From the NCBI GenBank assembly GCA_017406005.1, contig JAFQZI010000143.1, positions 1 through 49,809 of the forward strand: a DNA stretch of 49,809 nucleotides, read 5' to 3'. Made by a program: the position numbers and the translations under genes. The DNA comes from Oscillospiraceae bacterium. Lineage in GTDB: Bacteria; Bacillota; Clostridia; Oscillospirales; Oscillospiraceae. The notes beneath the pieces are model-generated. The model saw nothing but the letters and a program-made list of their open reading frames with translations, had not been told where the DNA came from and searched no databases. Of this stretch, positions 6,994 through 16,494 are shown piece after piece (positions within the stretch are counted from its first letter, which is position 1; each line of letters opens with the position of its first letter).

Positions 6994-9390
6994 ATGGGCT
7001 TGTATCAATATTTCCTGTCAATCAGAGGACAGGCAGGATGCCTTTGCGTTGTGTTGTTCCTGGGATCAATTTACTTCTTTGCGAAGCGAAAAGATACCGT
7101 TCAGCACAGGCTTTTTTCCGCAATGATCCTGGCATCCATCGTCAACCTCGTTTTTGACATGATCACGGTTTTCACAGTCAACCACCTGGATTCTGTGCCG
7201 GGAAGGCTGAATCATCTGTTCCATATTATTTTTCTCGGCAGTATCGTGGTGATTTTGTATATCATCTTTTTATATGTACAGTGCCTTGCATATAAACAGC
7301 TCTCATTCAAAAAATACTGGCTAATCCCTTTAATCGCTGCCATCCTGGCCGTTCTTTTCCTTCCGATCAGATATAACGAGTCTCCATATGGAAACTATTC
7401 GGGAGGGCCTTATGCAATTGTTGCATATATATGTGCATACGTGTATTTTATTCTGAGCGTGGTTATCCTGATCCGAAGGAGGAAGTATCTGGAGCCTAAA
7501 GCGATTCGGGCAATTACCGTTGCAATGGCCAGCATGTTTATTGTGACAACAATTGAGGGCATTTTTGGTGAGATGCTGGTTTCCAGCATCGGTGTAACAT
7601 TGGTCAATGTAGCTTTTTTCTATACGGTGGAAAGTCCGGATGCCATGCTCATCGAACTGCTGCAGGAAGAACGGGAAAAGGCCCAAAGCGCCAATCGTGC
7701 AAAGTCCAATTTCCTCGCCCAGATGTCTCATGAGATCAGGACGCCTATTAATGCAATTCTTGGCATGAATGAGATGATCCTGCATGAATCGAAGGAAAAC
7801 AGTACTCTGGAATATGCGGGAAACATAGATGCTTCGGGAAAAACACTGCTATCTATTATCAACAGCATTCTGGATTTTTCCAAAATAGAAGATGGAAAAA
7901 TGGAAATCCAGCCTGTCCGCTATGACACAGCATCTGTTATTAATAATCTTGTGAATTCAATTGAAGAACGGGCCAGTGCAAAATCACTGGATTTTCTGGT
8001 CGAAATTGATGAGTCTCTTCCCTCGGCTCTGATTGGGGATAACGTGCGGATCGAGCAGGTTATCATGAATCTTCTGACCAATGCTGTCAAATACACAAAC
8101 GAAGGCAAAGTTGTTTTTTCGGTAAAGACAGCGTCCCGGGACAAAGATGCAATTCTTATGGAAGTCGCAGTCAGGGATACTGGAATCGGAATCAAAAAGG
8201 AAGATATGAAAAGGCTCTTTGAACCTTTCGAAAGGCTGGATCAGGAGAAGAACCGGAATATTGAAGGCACCGGGCTCGGCATTTCTATCGTCACAAGGCT
8301 CCTTGCCATGATGGGCAGTGAATTGAAGGTAGAAAGTGAATATGGGGTAGGTTCATCCTTTTCTTTCCTTCTTCGGCAGGGGATCGCTGATGAAAAGCCC
8401 CTTGGCGATTATGCAAAGCGGTACCGGGAGACTGCCCGTCAGGGCGGCAGTGAAATTCATTTATATGCACCCGACGCCAGGATACTGGTCGTGGACGATA
8501 ATGAAATGAATCTCAAGGTTGCCAAAAACCTGATGAAGCTTTTCGGCATCGTGCCTGACTCAGCCTCCTCCGGTAAAAAAGCTATAGAGATGATTCCTGA
8601 CAACCGATATGACATTGTATTCCTGGATCATATGATGCCGGAGATGGATGGGATTGAAACGCTTGAAGAACTTCGAAAAGAGCATCTGGTACCGGAGACA
8701 ACAAAAATCATCGTCCTCACCGCAAATGCCGTGGCAGGGGCCAGGGAGACCTATCTTGCGGCAGGTTTTGATGACTATCTCTCCAAACCGATCGATCTGG
8801 AAAAGCTGGAAGTCAAGCTGCAGATGTATCTTCCTGAAAACGTATTTGTCAGCCGTGAGAAGGATACTGCTCCGGTTGCTATGCCGAAGAAAGAAAACGA
8901 AGATACCGAAATCGGGGATATCCTGGAGTTCGCGCCATCCGGTGTTGATGATAGTCTGGATTTCGATCCGCAAAATGAGGACGAAAGCACACCTGGAACC
9001 GTTGGCAATATTATAGAGCAAATCAGAAAAATCGGGCTTTCTGTGGAAGATGCACTGAACTACTGCGGTGGGGACGAGAGCTTTTATGCAGAAATCCTTC
9101 TCGATTTTATTGAAGACTATCCCGAAAACACAGAACATCTGGAAAAAGAGTTTAAAAGTGAAGACTGGCATGCCTACCGGACAAGCATCCACTCTTTGAA
9201 AAGCGTTTCTCGGACAATCGGTGCCCGGGCTCTCTCCGAACAGGCTAAAAAACTGGAAGAAGCTGCGGCAAACACAGACGTGACAGTTTTGCGAAAAATG
9301 CATCCGGAGTGTATGCATACGTACAGTACATTGGTAAATCAGATCGCCGAAGCGGCAAAGGAATCGCAGATTGAAAAAGGGGGACAATGA
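6994..9390 (+). CDS. Hybrid histidine kinase 1 (7TM-like sensor, HisKA, HATPase, REC, Hpt)
   Basis: Membrane sensor with a complete internal phosphorelay. Residues 10-212 hold about seven membrane helices with short loops, so the signal is probably membrane-borne or a small molecule. The H-box 'MSHEIRTPINAILGMNEM' places the phospho-His at residue 246. The N-box 'NLLTNAVKYTNEG' and 'DTGIGIKKED' identify the ATPase domain. A receiver begins near 490 ('ARILVVDDNEMN', phospho-acceptor in 'FLDHMMPEMDG'). The C-terminal Hpt has 'IHSLKSVSRTIGA'. A 'DILEFAP' motif (642-648) sits in the REC-Hpt linker. The ATG has GGGAGG upstream. Its stop overlaps or abuts the phosphatase gene, so the two are co-translated. 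Confidence 0.93.
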   Translation: MGLYQYFLSIRGQAGCLCVVLFLGSIYFFAKRKDTVQHRLFSAMILASIVNLVFDMITVFTVNHLDSVPGRLNHLFHIIFLGSIVVILYIIFLYVQCLAYKQLSFKKYWLIPLIAAILAVLFLPIRYNESPYGNYSGGPYAIVAYICAYVYFILSVVILIRRRKYLEPKAIRAITVAMASMFIVTTIEGIFGEMLVSSIGVTLVNVAFFYTVESPDAMLIELLQEEREKAQSANRAKSNFLAQMSHEIRTPINAILGMNEMILHESKENSTLEYAGNIDASGKTLLSIINSILDFSKIEDGKMEIQPVRYDTASVINNLVNSIEERASAKSLDFLVEIDESLPSALIGDNVRIEQVIMNLLTNAVKYTNEGKVVFSVKTASRDKDAILMEVAVRDTGIGIKKEDMKRLFEPFERLDQEKNRNIEGTGLGISIVTRLLAMMGSELKVESEYGVGSSFSFLLRQGIADEKPLGDYAKRYRETARQGGSEIHLYAPDARILVVDDNEMNLKVAKNLMKLFGIVPDSASSGKKAIEMIPDNRYDIVFLDHMMPEMDGIETLEELRKEHLVPETTKIIVLTANAVAGARETYLAAGFDDYLSKPIDLEKLEVKLQMYLPENVFVSREKDTAPVAMPKKENEDTEIGDILEFAPSGVDDSLDFDPQNEDESTPGTVGNIIEQIRKIGLSVEDALNYCGGDESFYAEILLDFIEDYPENTEHLEKEFKSEDWHAYRTSIHSLKSVSRTIGARALSEQAKKLEEAAANTDVTVLRKMHPECMHTYSTLVNQIAEAAKESQIEKGGQ

Positions 9391-9391
9391 A

Positions 9392-10543
9392 GTGGCAGAT
9401 TGGGTAGTTGTCGTTGATGATGATGTGACCAACCTGAAAATGGCGGGGCATATTCTGAGCAAGCATAACATGCGTGTAACGGCTTTGAAATCCGGGACGG
9501 CTCTGATTGAATACGTTAAAACAAACCAGCCTGACCTTATCCTGCTGGACATTATGATGCCTGGCATGGATGGTTTTGAGACAATGGAAATTCTCAAAAA
9601 GCAGATGGCGCCCGGAAAAGAGATCCCCATTATTTTCCTGACAGCAGATGAAAACCGGGAATCTGAAATGCGGGGCCTTCAGCTGGGAGCAATGGACTTC
9701 ATCCGCAAGCCCTTTGTGCCGGAAGTTCTGGTTCTTCGTGTCCGGCATACGATTGAACTTGTACGCCTCCAGCGGAATCTTGTTCTGGAGAACGAACGGA
9801 TCAGTGCTGAAATTGCATTGGCTTCCCGAATCCAGTTGGCTATGCTGCCCAGTGTTTTTCCGCCTTTCCCGGATCGGCCGGAAATCGATATTTATGCCTG
9901 CATGGATCCGGTTCGGAAGGTTGGTGGAGATTTCTATGACTTTTTCTTTGTGGACGATGACCATCTCTGCCTTGTCATAGCGGATGTGTCCGGCAAAGGA
10001 ATACCGGCTGCCCTGTTTATGATGGCATCCAAAATCGTCCTGGCAGACAGTGCAAAGATGGGCAAGTCTCCTTCCCGGATTCTGGAGGATATGAACGCAG
10101 TCATTTTCGCCAACAACCGTGAGGACATGTTCGTGACCGTATGGGTAGGGATCCTTGAGGTCTCCACAGGCCGTTTGACTGCCGCTAATGCAGGTCATGA
10201 ATATCCGGTGCTGATGAACGACAGCAGGCAGTTTGCATTGATGAAAGATGATCACGGTCTGGTCATTGGCGTCTTTCCTCAGCAGAAATATAAGGAATAT
10301 ACCCTGCAGCTTTCACCCGGGGCAAAGTTGTTCGTATATACTGACGGCGTGATCGAAGCTACCAATAGCATCGGAGAGTTATTCGGAATAACGCGTATGG
10401 TAGAAACACTGAACAGAAATCCCGATGCTTCGCCGAAGCAGGTGCTGTCGGGTATCCGGCAGGCTGTGGATGACTTTGCACAAGGTGCAGAACAGGCGGA
10501 CGACCTGACCATGCTGTGCCTGGAATTCAAAGGAAAATCCTGA
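9392..10543 (+). CDS. Response regulator with PP2C/SpoIIE (RsbU-like) phosphatase output
   Basis: Predicted phosphorylation-controlled Ser/Thr phosphatase. The receiver spans residues 1-120 with acidic 'VVDDD', phospho-acceptor Asp53 in 'LLDIMMPGMDG' and Lys in 'FIRKPF'. A short helical linker ('ERISAEIALASRIQLAMLP') leads to a PP2C-SpoIIE domain with 'KVGGDFYDFF', 'IADVSGKGIPAALFM', 'YTDGVIEATN' and 'DDLTML'. The GTG at 9392 is preferred to a TTG at 9371 because AAAGGGGG lies 8-9 nt before it. The gene sits inside a run of three hybrid kinases and is the only output protein among them. By family it would dephosphorylate an anti-anti-sigma factor, but none is encoded in this window. Confidence 0.92.
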   Translation: MADWVVVVDDDVTNLKMAGHILSKHNMRVTALKSGTALIEYVKTNQPDLILLDIMMPGMDGFETMEILKKQMAPGKEIPIIFLTADENRESEMRGLQLGAMDFIRKPFVPEVLVLRVRHTIELVRLQRNLVLENERISAEIALASRIQLAMLPSVFPPFPDRPEIDIYACMDPVRKVGGDFYDFFFVDDDHLCLVIADVSGKGIPAALFMMASKIVLADSAKMGKSPSRILEDMNAVIFANNREDMFVTVWVGILEVSTGRLTAANAGHEYPVLMNDSRQFALMKDDHGLVIGVFPQQKYKEYTLQLSPGAKLFVYTDGVIEATNSIGELFGITRMVETLNRNPDASPKQVLSGIRQAVDDFAQGAEQADDLTMLCLEFKGKS

Positions 10544-10590
10544 TCACTCATACGATACATCAGAATTCTTAACGGAGAGAGGCGAAGACT

Positions 10591-12912
10591 GTGTTTAATC
10601 GTCTGAAAGAAATCTGGAAAGAGCTCAGCAGAAGTATATTGGTGGGAGAGCGCTACGAGAAGAATATGCGCGGTATCTCGCTTGTCGCGTCGCTGATCGT
10701 CGTTGTAAATATCATAACCGGTTGCCTGAATCTGAAAAACGGTTATTACAGTGCCGCTCTGACCTCTCCCCTTTTCATCTTTGCCGGTTTGCTGATTTTG
10801 TATTTTATTCGCGTAAAGCAAAACAGAGCAGGAGCTGTAATCACCGCACTGATCGCAGTCGTAATCATTTTCACTTATGAAGCTTTCACTGTCACACACG
10901 GCTTTACAATCTTCTGGACATTGCTGCTGCCGCTGGCGTTTTCTTATTTTGCCGATGTCAGAGCAGGCATCGGCCTGTCGCTTTATTTTCTGATATTGTA
11001 CTGGGTTCTGTTTTTTACACCGCTGCGGGAATCTCTCGGCCGCCATTACTCCGACATTATCGCACAGAGATTTCCGATCCTGTACCTGGCAAATGTTATT
11101 CTCACCACATACATCATGGTCCAGTATCACCAGATCACTCTGCACCAGATGGATAATGCCAGGCAGCTGCTGGAAGCAAAAGCAGCCGCCGACCGCTCCA
11201 ATGCAGCCAAGGGCGACTTTCTGGCAAATATGTCCCATGAAATCCGCACACCCATTAATGCCGTGCTGGGTATGAACGAGATGATTCTTCGTGAAAGCAT
11301 GCAGGCAAGAGAACAGTCCGCCGGGGACGCGTCGGATGCCCGTCAAAAGGCATTTGAAAACATCGGTATTTATGCAGGTGATGTAAAAAGCGCCGGAACC
11401 AATCTGCTTGCCATCATCAACGACATCCTGGATTATTCCAAAATCGAAGCGAACAGGATGGAGATTGTCGAAGGAGAGTATAAATTCAGTTCTGTCCTGA
11501 ATGATGTCAGCAATCTGGTTTTTTTCAAAGCGAAGGAAAAAGGTCTCGATTTTCTTGTGGACGTGGATGAAACCATTCCGGACAGCCTGTACGGCGATGA
11601 AGTACGAATTCGCCAGATCATCACCAATATTCTGGGAAATGCAGTAAAGTATACAGAAGAAGGCAGTGTCCATCTATCAGTACGTCAGGAACAAGCCTCT
11701 CCGGCAGAGTCTGATCAAACGATAAGCCTGATTGTTATCGTCAAGGATACAGGCATCGGCATCAGAGAAGAAGATGTCAGCCGCCTGTTCACCAAATTTG
11801 AACGGGTCGATCTGGAACATAACAGTACCGTTGAAGGTACCGGACTCGGCCTGGCTATTTCGCAGGCCCTGGTGGCGATGATGGGCGGGCATATTGGCGT
11901 AGAAAGCGAATACGGGAAAGGATCGACCTTTACTGTTTCTTTGCCGCAGAAAGTGGTCTCTCCGGAACCTCTGGGGAATTACCGTGAGAGATTTGAAAAG
12001 AATGTGCTGGAAACAACGAACTACAGAGAGTCCTTCCACGCACCGGAAGCCCACATCCTGATTGTGGACGATACCCAGATGAACCTTGCCGTAGTCGTCA
12101 GGCTGCTGAAATCCACCGAAATCAGAATTGATACCGCTCCTGGTGGTGAAGAAGCAGTCGCCATGGCAAAGGACACCCCATACGATTTGATTCTGATGGA
12201 TCAACGCATGCCGAACATGGACGGTACGGAAGCCATGCACCGGATCAAAACACAACTTGACGGTGCAAATAACAAAACCCCGATCATCTGCCTGACAGCT
12301 GATGCCATCATCGGCGCAAAAGAGCGGTATATAGCGGAAGGGTTCACAGATTATCTGGCAAAGCCGGTAGATGGCTATTCCCTTGAAAGCATGCTGATGA
12401 AACATCTTCCGGCAGAAAAGATTCAGCGGGTTCAGATTTCACAGCAGACTGATTTGGGGGGCAAGGAAGAAGAAACCGTACAGGCACATGATACAGCCGG
12501 CTTTGCACAGCTCAGTACAGCCGGTATCCAGCCGGAAACCGGTTTAAACTATTGTCAGGGGGATTCGGATTTCTATCGCTCAATGCTGCTGGAATATGCC
12601 CAGAGTGCAAGAGAAAAAATGCCTGACATCCGGCGCAGATATGCTGCTCTGGAATGGAAGGATTATGCCATCCTCGTCCACGCGCTCAAAAGTACATCCA
12701 AAATGATCGGGGCAACCTCGCTGTCAATAATCGCAGCACGCCTGGAAGCCTCTGCAAATCAAAACCAGACGGAGACCATCCAAAGCGAACATCCTCTCAT
12801 GATGAATCAGTATGAAACTGTCGTCAAGGCGATCGAAACACTCTTTGGAGAGCAGAAGCCTGCTCCTGACCTGGAGGAAGACATTCTGGAATTTCTCCCT
12901 GAGGAGGAATAA
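10591..12912 (+). CDS. Hybrid histidine kinase 2 (6TM, HisKA, HATPase, REC, Hpt)
   Basis: Paralogue of the next gene. After a conserved 'ILVGERYEKNMRG' lead, about six membrane helices occupy residues 30-180. The phospho-His is His216 in 'MSHEIRTPINAVLGMNEM'. The ATPase domain has 'NILGNAVKYTEEG', 'DTGIGIREED' and 'EGTGLGLAIS'. The receiver starts at 'AHILIVDDTQMN' with acceptor Asp in 'LMDQRMPNMDG', and the Hpt domain shows 'LVHALKSTSKMIGA'. The protein ends in the acidic tail 'DILEFLPEEE'. It starts with GTG, preceded by GGAGAGAGG, 47 bp after the phosphatase gene, and is followed 5 bp later by kinase 3. A 464-codon frame on the other strand is a shadow. Confidence 0.93.
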   Translation: MFNRLKEIWKELSRSILVGERYEKNMRGISLVASLIVVVNIITGCLNLKNGYYSAALTSPLFIFAGLLILYFIRVKQNRAGAVITALIAVVIIFTYEAFTVTHGFTIFWTLLLPLAFSYFADVRAGIGLSLYFLILYWVLFFTPLRESLGRHYSDIIAQRFPILYLANVILTTYIMVQYHQITLHQMDNARQLLEAKAAADRSNAAKGDFLANMSHEIRTPINAVLGMNEMILRESMQAREQSAGDASDARQKAFENIGIYAGDVKSAGTNLLAIINDILDYSKIEANRMEIVEGEYKFSSVLNDVSNLVFFKAKEKGLDFLVDVDETIPDSLYGDEVRIRQIITNILGNAVKYTEEGSVHLSVRQEQASPAESDQTISLIVIVKDTGIGIREEDVSRLFTKFERVDLEHNSTVEGTGLGLAISQALVAMMGGHIGVESEYGKGSTFTVSLPQKVVSPEPLGNYRERFEKNVLETTNYRESFHAPEAHILIVDDTQMNLAVVVRLLKSTEIRIDTAPGGEEAVAMAKDTPYDLILMDQRMPNMDGTEAMHRIKTQLDGANNKTPIICLTADAIIGAKERYIAEGFTDYLAKPVDGYSLESMLMKHLPAEKIQRVQISQQTDLGGKEEETVQAHDTAGFAQLSTAGIQPETGLNYCQGDSDFYRSMLLEYAQSAREKMPDIRRRYAALEWKDYAILVHALKSTSKMIGATSLSIIAARLEASANQNQTETIQSEHPLMMNQYETVVKAIETLFGEQKPAPDLEEDILEFLPEEE
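12877..12911 (+). repeat. 35-bp exact direct repeat, copy 1 (end of kinase 2)
   Basis: Identical to 15222-15256. It encodes the 'EDILEFLPEEE' tail and contains GAGGAGG, which serves as ribosome site for kinase 3. The rest of the two genes differ more, so this end is unusually conserved. Confidence 0.85.
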
Positions 12913-12917
12913 CCGCG

Positions 12918-15257
12918 ATGGCACTCTTGCACAGGGTATGGTGTTCTCTGATCAGTTCCGTCATGGATACATGGAGGTTGCTGGACAGATCTATCTTTGT
13001 CGGTACACGATATCAGAAAAATATGCGGGGCATGGGGATTGTATCTCTTGTAATCATTATCGTCGGGACGATTATGTCTGTCTTAAATATCGTGCAACGG
13101 TATTATCAAACTTTAATTGTCTCTCTGTGTATCGTTTTCGTCGGCTGTCTGATGTACTTTTTTGTCAAAGCCAGGAAAAACAGGGAAGCTGCTTCATTCA
13201 CTGCACTTGTTTTTGCCGTCGCAATCTTCACTTATGTGACTATCACTGGAACGATGAATGGTTTTGCGATCCTCTGGACAACGCTGATCCCGCTGATCGT
13301 CTGCTATTATTTCAACGTCAAATACGGTATTTTTCTGTTCTTATATTTTGAAATTCTGTTCTGCATTCTGTTTTATACACCGTTGCGCCAATTGCTGGAA
13401 AACTATTATACTACCACGATGATGAACCGTTATCCAATCCTATATTTTTCGCTGGGAATCATCACTTCCTTCTTTATGATACAATATCACAAAAGCATCC
13501 TTGACCAGATGGACTATGCAGAGCAGCTTCAAAAGTCGAAGGATGAAGCAGAACGTTCTAATGCCGCCAAAAGTGATTTCCTGGCAAATATGTCCCATGA
13601 GATTCGTACCCCTATCAATGCTGTCCTCGGCATGAACGAAATGATTCTCCGCGAAAGCCTTCAAGGGCGTGATCTTCTGGCTTCGGAACATGCAGATATC
13701 AGTGAGATGTTTTCCTATATCAGTGTTTGTGCCGGGAATATTGATAGTGCCGGGAATGGCCTGCTATCCATCATTAACGACATTCTGGACTTTTCCAAAA
13801 TTGAGGCCGGAAAACTGGAAATTGTGGAAAGCGAGTATAGACTGAGCTCTGCTCTGAATGACATGACCAATATGATTGCATTCAGAGCAAAAGACAAAGG
13901 ATTGGAATTCAGGGTCGATGTAGATGAGACTTTGCCGGATAGCCTGTATGGAGACGAAGTGCGAGTGCGGCAGGTTATCACCAACGTTCTGAATAATGCC
14001 GTTAAGTATACCAAAGAGGGCTCGGTTACTTTATCTGTGAACAGAGAAAATATCATTGAAATCAAAGCAGGCGACCAGATTTGTCTCGTGGTTTCTGTCA
14101 GTGATACCGGCATCGGCATTAAGAAAGAGGATTTTGATAAGCTGTTCGGAAAGTTTGAGCGCCTCGATCTGCAGCAAAACAGCACCGTGGAAGGTACTGG
14201 ATTGGGCTTAGCTATCTCTCAAAGGCTTTTGGAAATGATGGGCGGAAGTATTAAAGTAGAAAGTATTTATGGTCGTGGCTCCGTATTCACTATTATTCTC
14301 CCACAAAAGGTCGTTTCTACAGAACCTGTTGGGAACTTTCGTGAAAAATTTGAGAAGAGCATTCTTGGGATGCAGGCGTATAAAGAACCTTTTCGTGCAC
14401 CGGAAGCTCATATTCTGATTGTGGATGATACTCGGATGAATCTGGCCGTGGCGGTTGGTCTTCTGAAAGGCTCGGAAATCAAGATCGATACAGCAACCAG
14501 CGGCCCCGAATCCATTAATCTGGCCAGGCAGAACCACTATGATCTTATCCTGATGGACCAGCGTATGCCGGAGATGGATGGTAGCGAGACCTTGCGTTAT
14601 ATTCACGGGCAAGCAGAAGGAATCAATCGGGAAACGCCGATTATTTGTTTGACTGCGGATGCAATCAGCGGTGCCAGAGAGCGTTATCTGGCAGAGGGTT
14701 TTACAGATTACCTGTCAAAGCCTATCGACAGTCTTGCACTGGCCAGAATACTGATCAAATACCTTCCAAAGGAACTTGTAATCCCTGCGGAAAAAACGGA
14801 GTATGAAAAAACATCTGATAACGTCGAATCTGTTTTCACAGATAATGATTTATTGTCGTGTCAAAGAGCGGGTGTAAACACGAACATCGGCCTGCAATAC
14901 TGCCAGAACGACAAAGAACTTTACCTCTCTATTCTTTGTGAATACGTAAAGTGCTCCGGGCAAAGGCTGAAAGATCTCCAGCGTTGTTTCGAGACAAGCG
15001 ACTGGAAGAATTATGCTGTTCTGGTTCATGCACTTAAAAGTACTTCAAAAACGATCGGTGCAGTCCCACTGTCTGAAACAGCGGCAGAGCTTGAAAGTGC
15101 CGCAAACCGGGAATATGCAGTGATCATCCAAAGTATGCATGATTCGATGATGCAGACTTACAGTTCTTTGGCCGATACCCTGGGGAAAATCCTTGGAATA
15201 ACTGGCCCAATGTCGGATGATGAAGACATTCTGGAATTTCTCCCTGAGGAGGAATAG
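12918..15257 (+). CDS. Hybrid histidine kinase 3 (6TM, HisKA, HATPase, REC, Hpt)
   Basis: Tandem paralogue of kinase 2 with the same layout: 'IFVGTRYQKNMRG' lead, six membrane helices (about 38-190), phospho-His227, ATPase motifs ('NVLNNAVKYTKEG', 'DTGIGIKKED'), receiver with 'LMDQRMPEMDG', and Hpt with 'LVHALKSTSKTIGA'. It too ends in 'DILEFLPEEE', with an identical DNA stretch of 35 bp at both gene ends (12877-12911 and 15222-15256). In the upstream copy this stretch supplies the GAGGAGG ribosome site for this gene. All catalytic residues are present, so both copies look active. The different sensor loops suggest divergence in the signal detected. Confidence 0.93.
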   Translation: MALLHRVWCSLISSVMDTWRLLDRSIFVGTRYQKNMRGMGIVSLVIIIVGTIMSVLNIVQRYYQTLIVSLCIVFVGCLMYFFVKARKNREAASFTALVFAVAIFTYVTITGTMNGFAILWTTLIPLIVCYYFNVKYGIFLFLYFEILFCILFYTPLRQLLENYYTTTMMNRYPILYFSLGIITSFFMIQYHKSILDQMDYAEQLQKSKDEAERSNAAKSDFLANMSHEIRTPINAVLGMNEMILRESLQGRDLLASEHADISEMFSYISVCAGNIDSAGNGLLSIINDILDFSKIEAGKLEIVESEYRLSSALNDMTNMIAFRAKDKGLEFRVDVDETLPDSLYGDEVRVRQVITNVLNNAVKYTKEGSVTLSVNRENIIEIKAGDQICLVVSVSDTGIGIKKEDFDKLFGKFERLDLQQNSTVEGTGLGLAISQRLLEMMGGSIKVESIYGRGSVFTIILPQKVVSTEPVGNFREKFEKSILGMQAYKEPFRAPEAHILIVDDTRMNLAVAVGLLKGSEIKIDTATSGPESINLARQNHYDLILMDQRMPEMDGSETLRYIHGQAEGINRETPIICLTADAISGARERYLAEGFTDYLSKPIDSLALARILIKYLPKELVIPAEKTEYEKTSDNVESVFTDNDLLSCQRAGVNTNIGLQYCQNDKELYLSILCEYVKCSGQRLKDLQRCFETSDWKNYAVLVHALKSTSKTIGAVPLSETAAELESAANREYAVIIQSMHDSMMQTYSSLADTLGKILGITGPMSDDEDILEFLPEEE
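15222..15256 (+). repeat. 35-bp exact direct repeat, copy 2 (end of kinase 3)
   Basis: Second copy of the repeat that ends kinase 2. Here the embedded GAGGAGG has no start codon at proper distance, so translation coupling does not explain its conservation in this copy. Confidence 0.85.
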
Positions 15258-15327
15258 TATTACACTGTTCCTCTGCTCTCAACATCCCGTTGAATTGGAT
15301 TCTATAGGTCTTTCCGGACTGTAACTG

Positions 15328-15356
15328 TTGACTTTGCTGCCGCCTTAATATATTAT
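15328..15356 (+). promoter_or_regulatory. Sigma-A promoter of the acyltransferase pair
   Basis: TTGACT (15328-15333), 17-nt spacer, TATTAT (15351-15356). Transcription would start near 15363 and leave a leader of about 120 nt. This separates the acyltransferases from the kinase operon. Confidence 0.65.
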
Positions 15357-15486
15357 ACATCTGCTTAGATTCGGGTAGATTTTTGTGTGTCTGGCAATTC
15401 AAGTCCAGTCTCGTGTATTATAAAGCCTTTTTCCTGGATTTTTGGCTTTACTTCTCTTAGATGGTTATCCTGTGGAGATCCTTTCT

Positions 15487-16494
15487 ATGACAAAAAAAGA
15501 TATTATTCAATATAGAAACTGCTGGATGGGCTTTTCCATCCTTTGGGTGATGTTCACCCATTCCCATTTCGGTATGCCGAATGCTTTTCTGACATTCATC
15601 AAAGACATCGGTTTCATTTCGGTAGATGGTTTCCTGTTTGCTTCCGGCCTGGGTTGTTATTATTCTCTGAAAAAAAATGACGATCTTCTTCTTTTCCTGA
15701 AACGCCGCTTCGTAAAGCTTGCTCCTGCCTATTATCTTGTTATAATCCCGTTTATCCTTTACAAATGGCTGATCCTGCATGTTCCTTTCCAATATGTCTG
15801 GGGCAACCTTACTTTCATGCAGTCTCTTACCACTTACGGTACCGGGTTCAGCTGGTATGTCAGTGCCATCTGGGTGTATTATCTTCTCGCTCCCTACTTC
15901 AAAAAACTTATTGACCGGCTCTCCTGGAAACAGAATTTCGGCGTTATAGCGCTCATGGTAGTCTTTTCCGTTGCTTTCTGGAAAACAAATACCCTGATTA
16001 TTATCATTGCGAGAATCCCCGTAGTCTATCTCGGCATGATGCTCGGAAAGCTTGATGACTCTTACCGCTTCACCGGAAAACAGATTGCCTTTATGGAGTT
16101 CCTGATTATCCCTGGCTTAATACTCATTGTTCTTTTTAAAACATTCTTTCCGCACCTTCTCTGGACGCATGGGCTTTACTGGTATCCCTCTCTGTTGATC
16201 GTACCGGCTTATTGTTTTAATATTTCCTTCGTGCTTCATGCACTTCGGAATTTCCGTCTCGGAGAAATTCTTACAAAAATACTGAATGTGCTCGGTGCCA
16301 ATACATTTGAGCTGTTTCTCGTCCACATTTTCATCGATGACGTGCTGATGGAGGTCTACAAGGATTATCCGAACCAGAGGCTGGTCTGGATCATCGGAAC
16401 GCTTGCCATCGTCCCCGGTGTCTTGCTTTTGAAAAAAGGTGTCAGCCTTGTGAATCAAATAAGGAGTAACCGTCATGTTGCGACTGAATCCTGA
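15487..16494 (+). CDS. Acyltransferase-3 family membrane protein A
   Basis: Predicted integral membrane O-acyltransferase that modifies a surface sugar polymer or lipid. The 335-residue protein has about ten membrane helices. The N-terminal 'NCWMGFSILWVMFTHSHFG' holds the conserved His of the family in helix 1, and 'ISVDGFLFASGLGCYYSLKK' with 'FLKRRFVKLAPAYY' matches the next conserved helix and Arg motif. ATG 15487 is chosen over a TTG at 15442 because TGTGGAG lies upstream and the family N-terminus fits. Its end overlaps the next gene by 20 bp, indicating co-translation. The acyl donor and target are unknown. Confidence 0.85.
   Translation: MTKKDIIQYRNCWMGFSILWVMFTHSHFGMPNAFLTFIKDIGFISVDGFLFASGLGCYYSLKKNDDLLLFLKRRFVKLAPAYYLVIIPFILYKWLILHVPFQYVWGNLTFMQSLTTYGTGFSWYVSAIWVYYLLAPYFKKLIDRLSWKQNFGVIALMVVFSVAFWKTNTLIIIIARIPVVYLGMMLGKLDDSYRFTGKQIAFMEFLIIPGLILIVLFKTFFPHLLWTHGLYWYPSLLIVPAYCFNISFVLHALRNFRLGEILTKILNVLGANTFELFLVHIFIDDVLMEVYKDYPNQRLVWIIGTLAIVPGVLLLKKGVSLVNQIRSNRHVATES

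Noticed and set aside
10279-11673. 464-codon open frame antisense to hybrid kinase 2
   Set aside because: It runs opposite a gene with complete catalytic motifs, has no ribosome site and no recognisable domain. Similar long shadows lie at 8560-9630 and 9245-10255.
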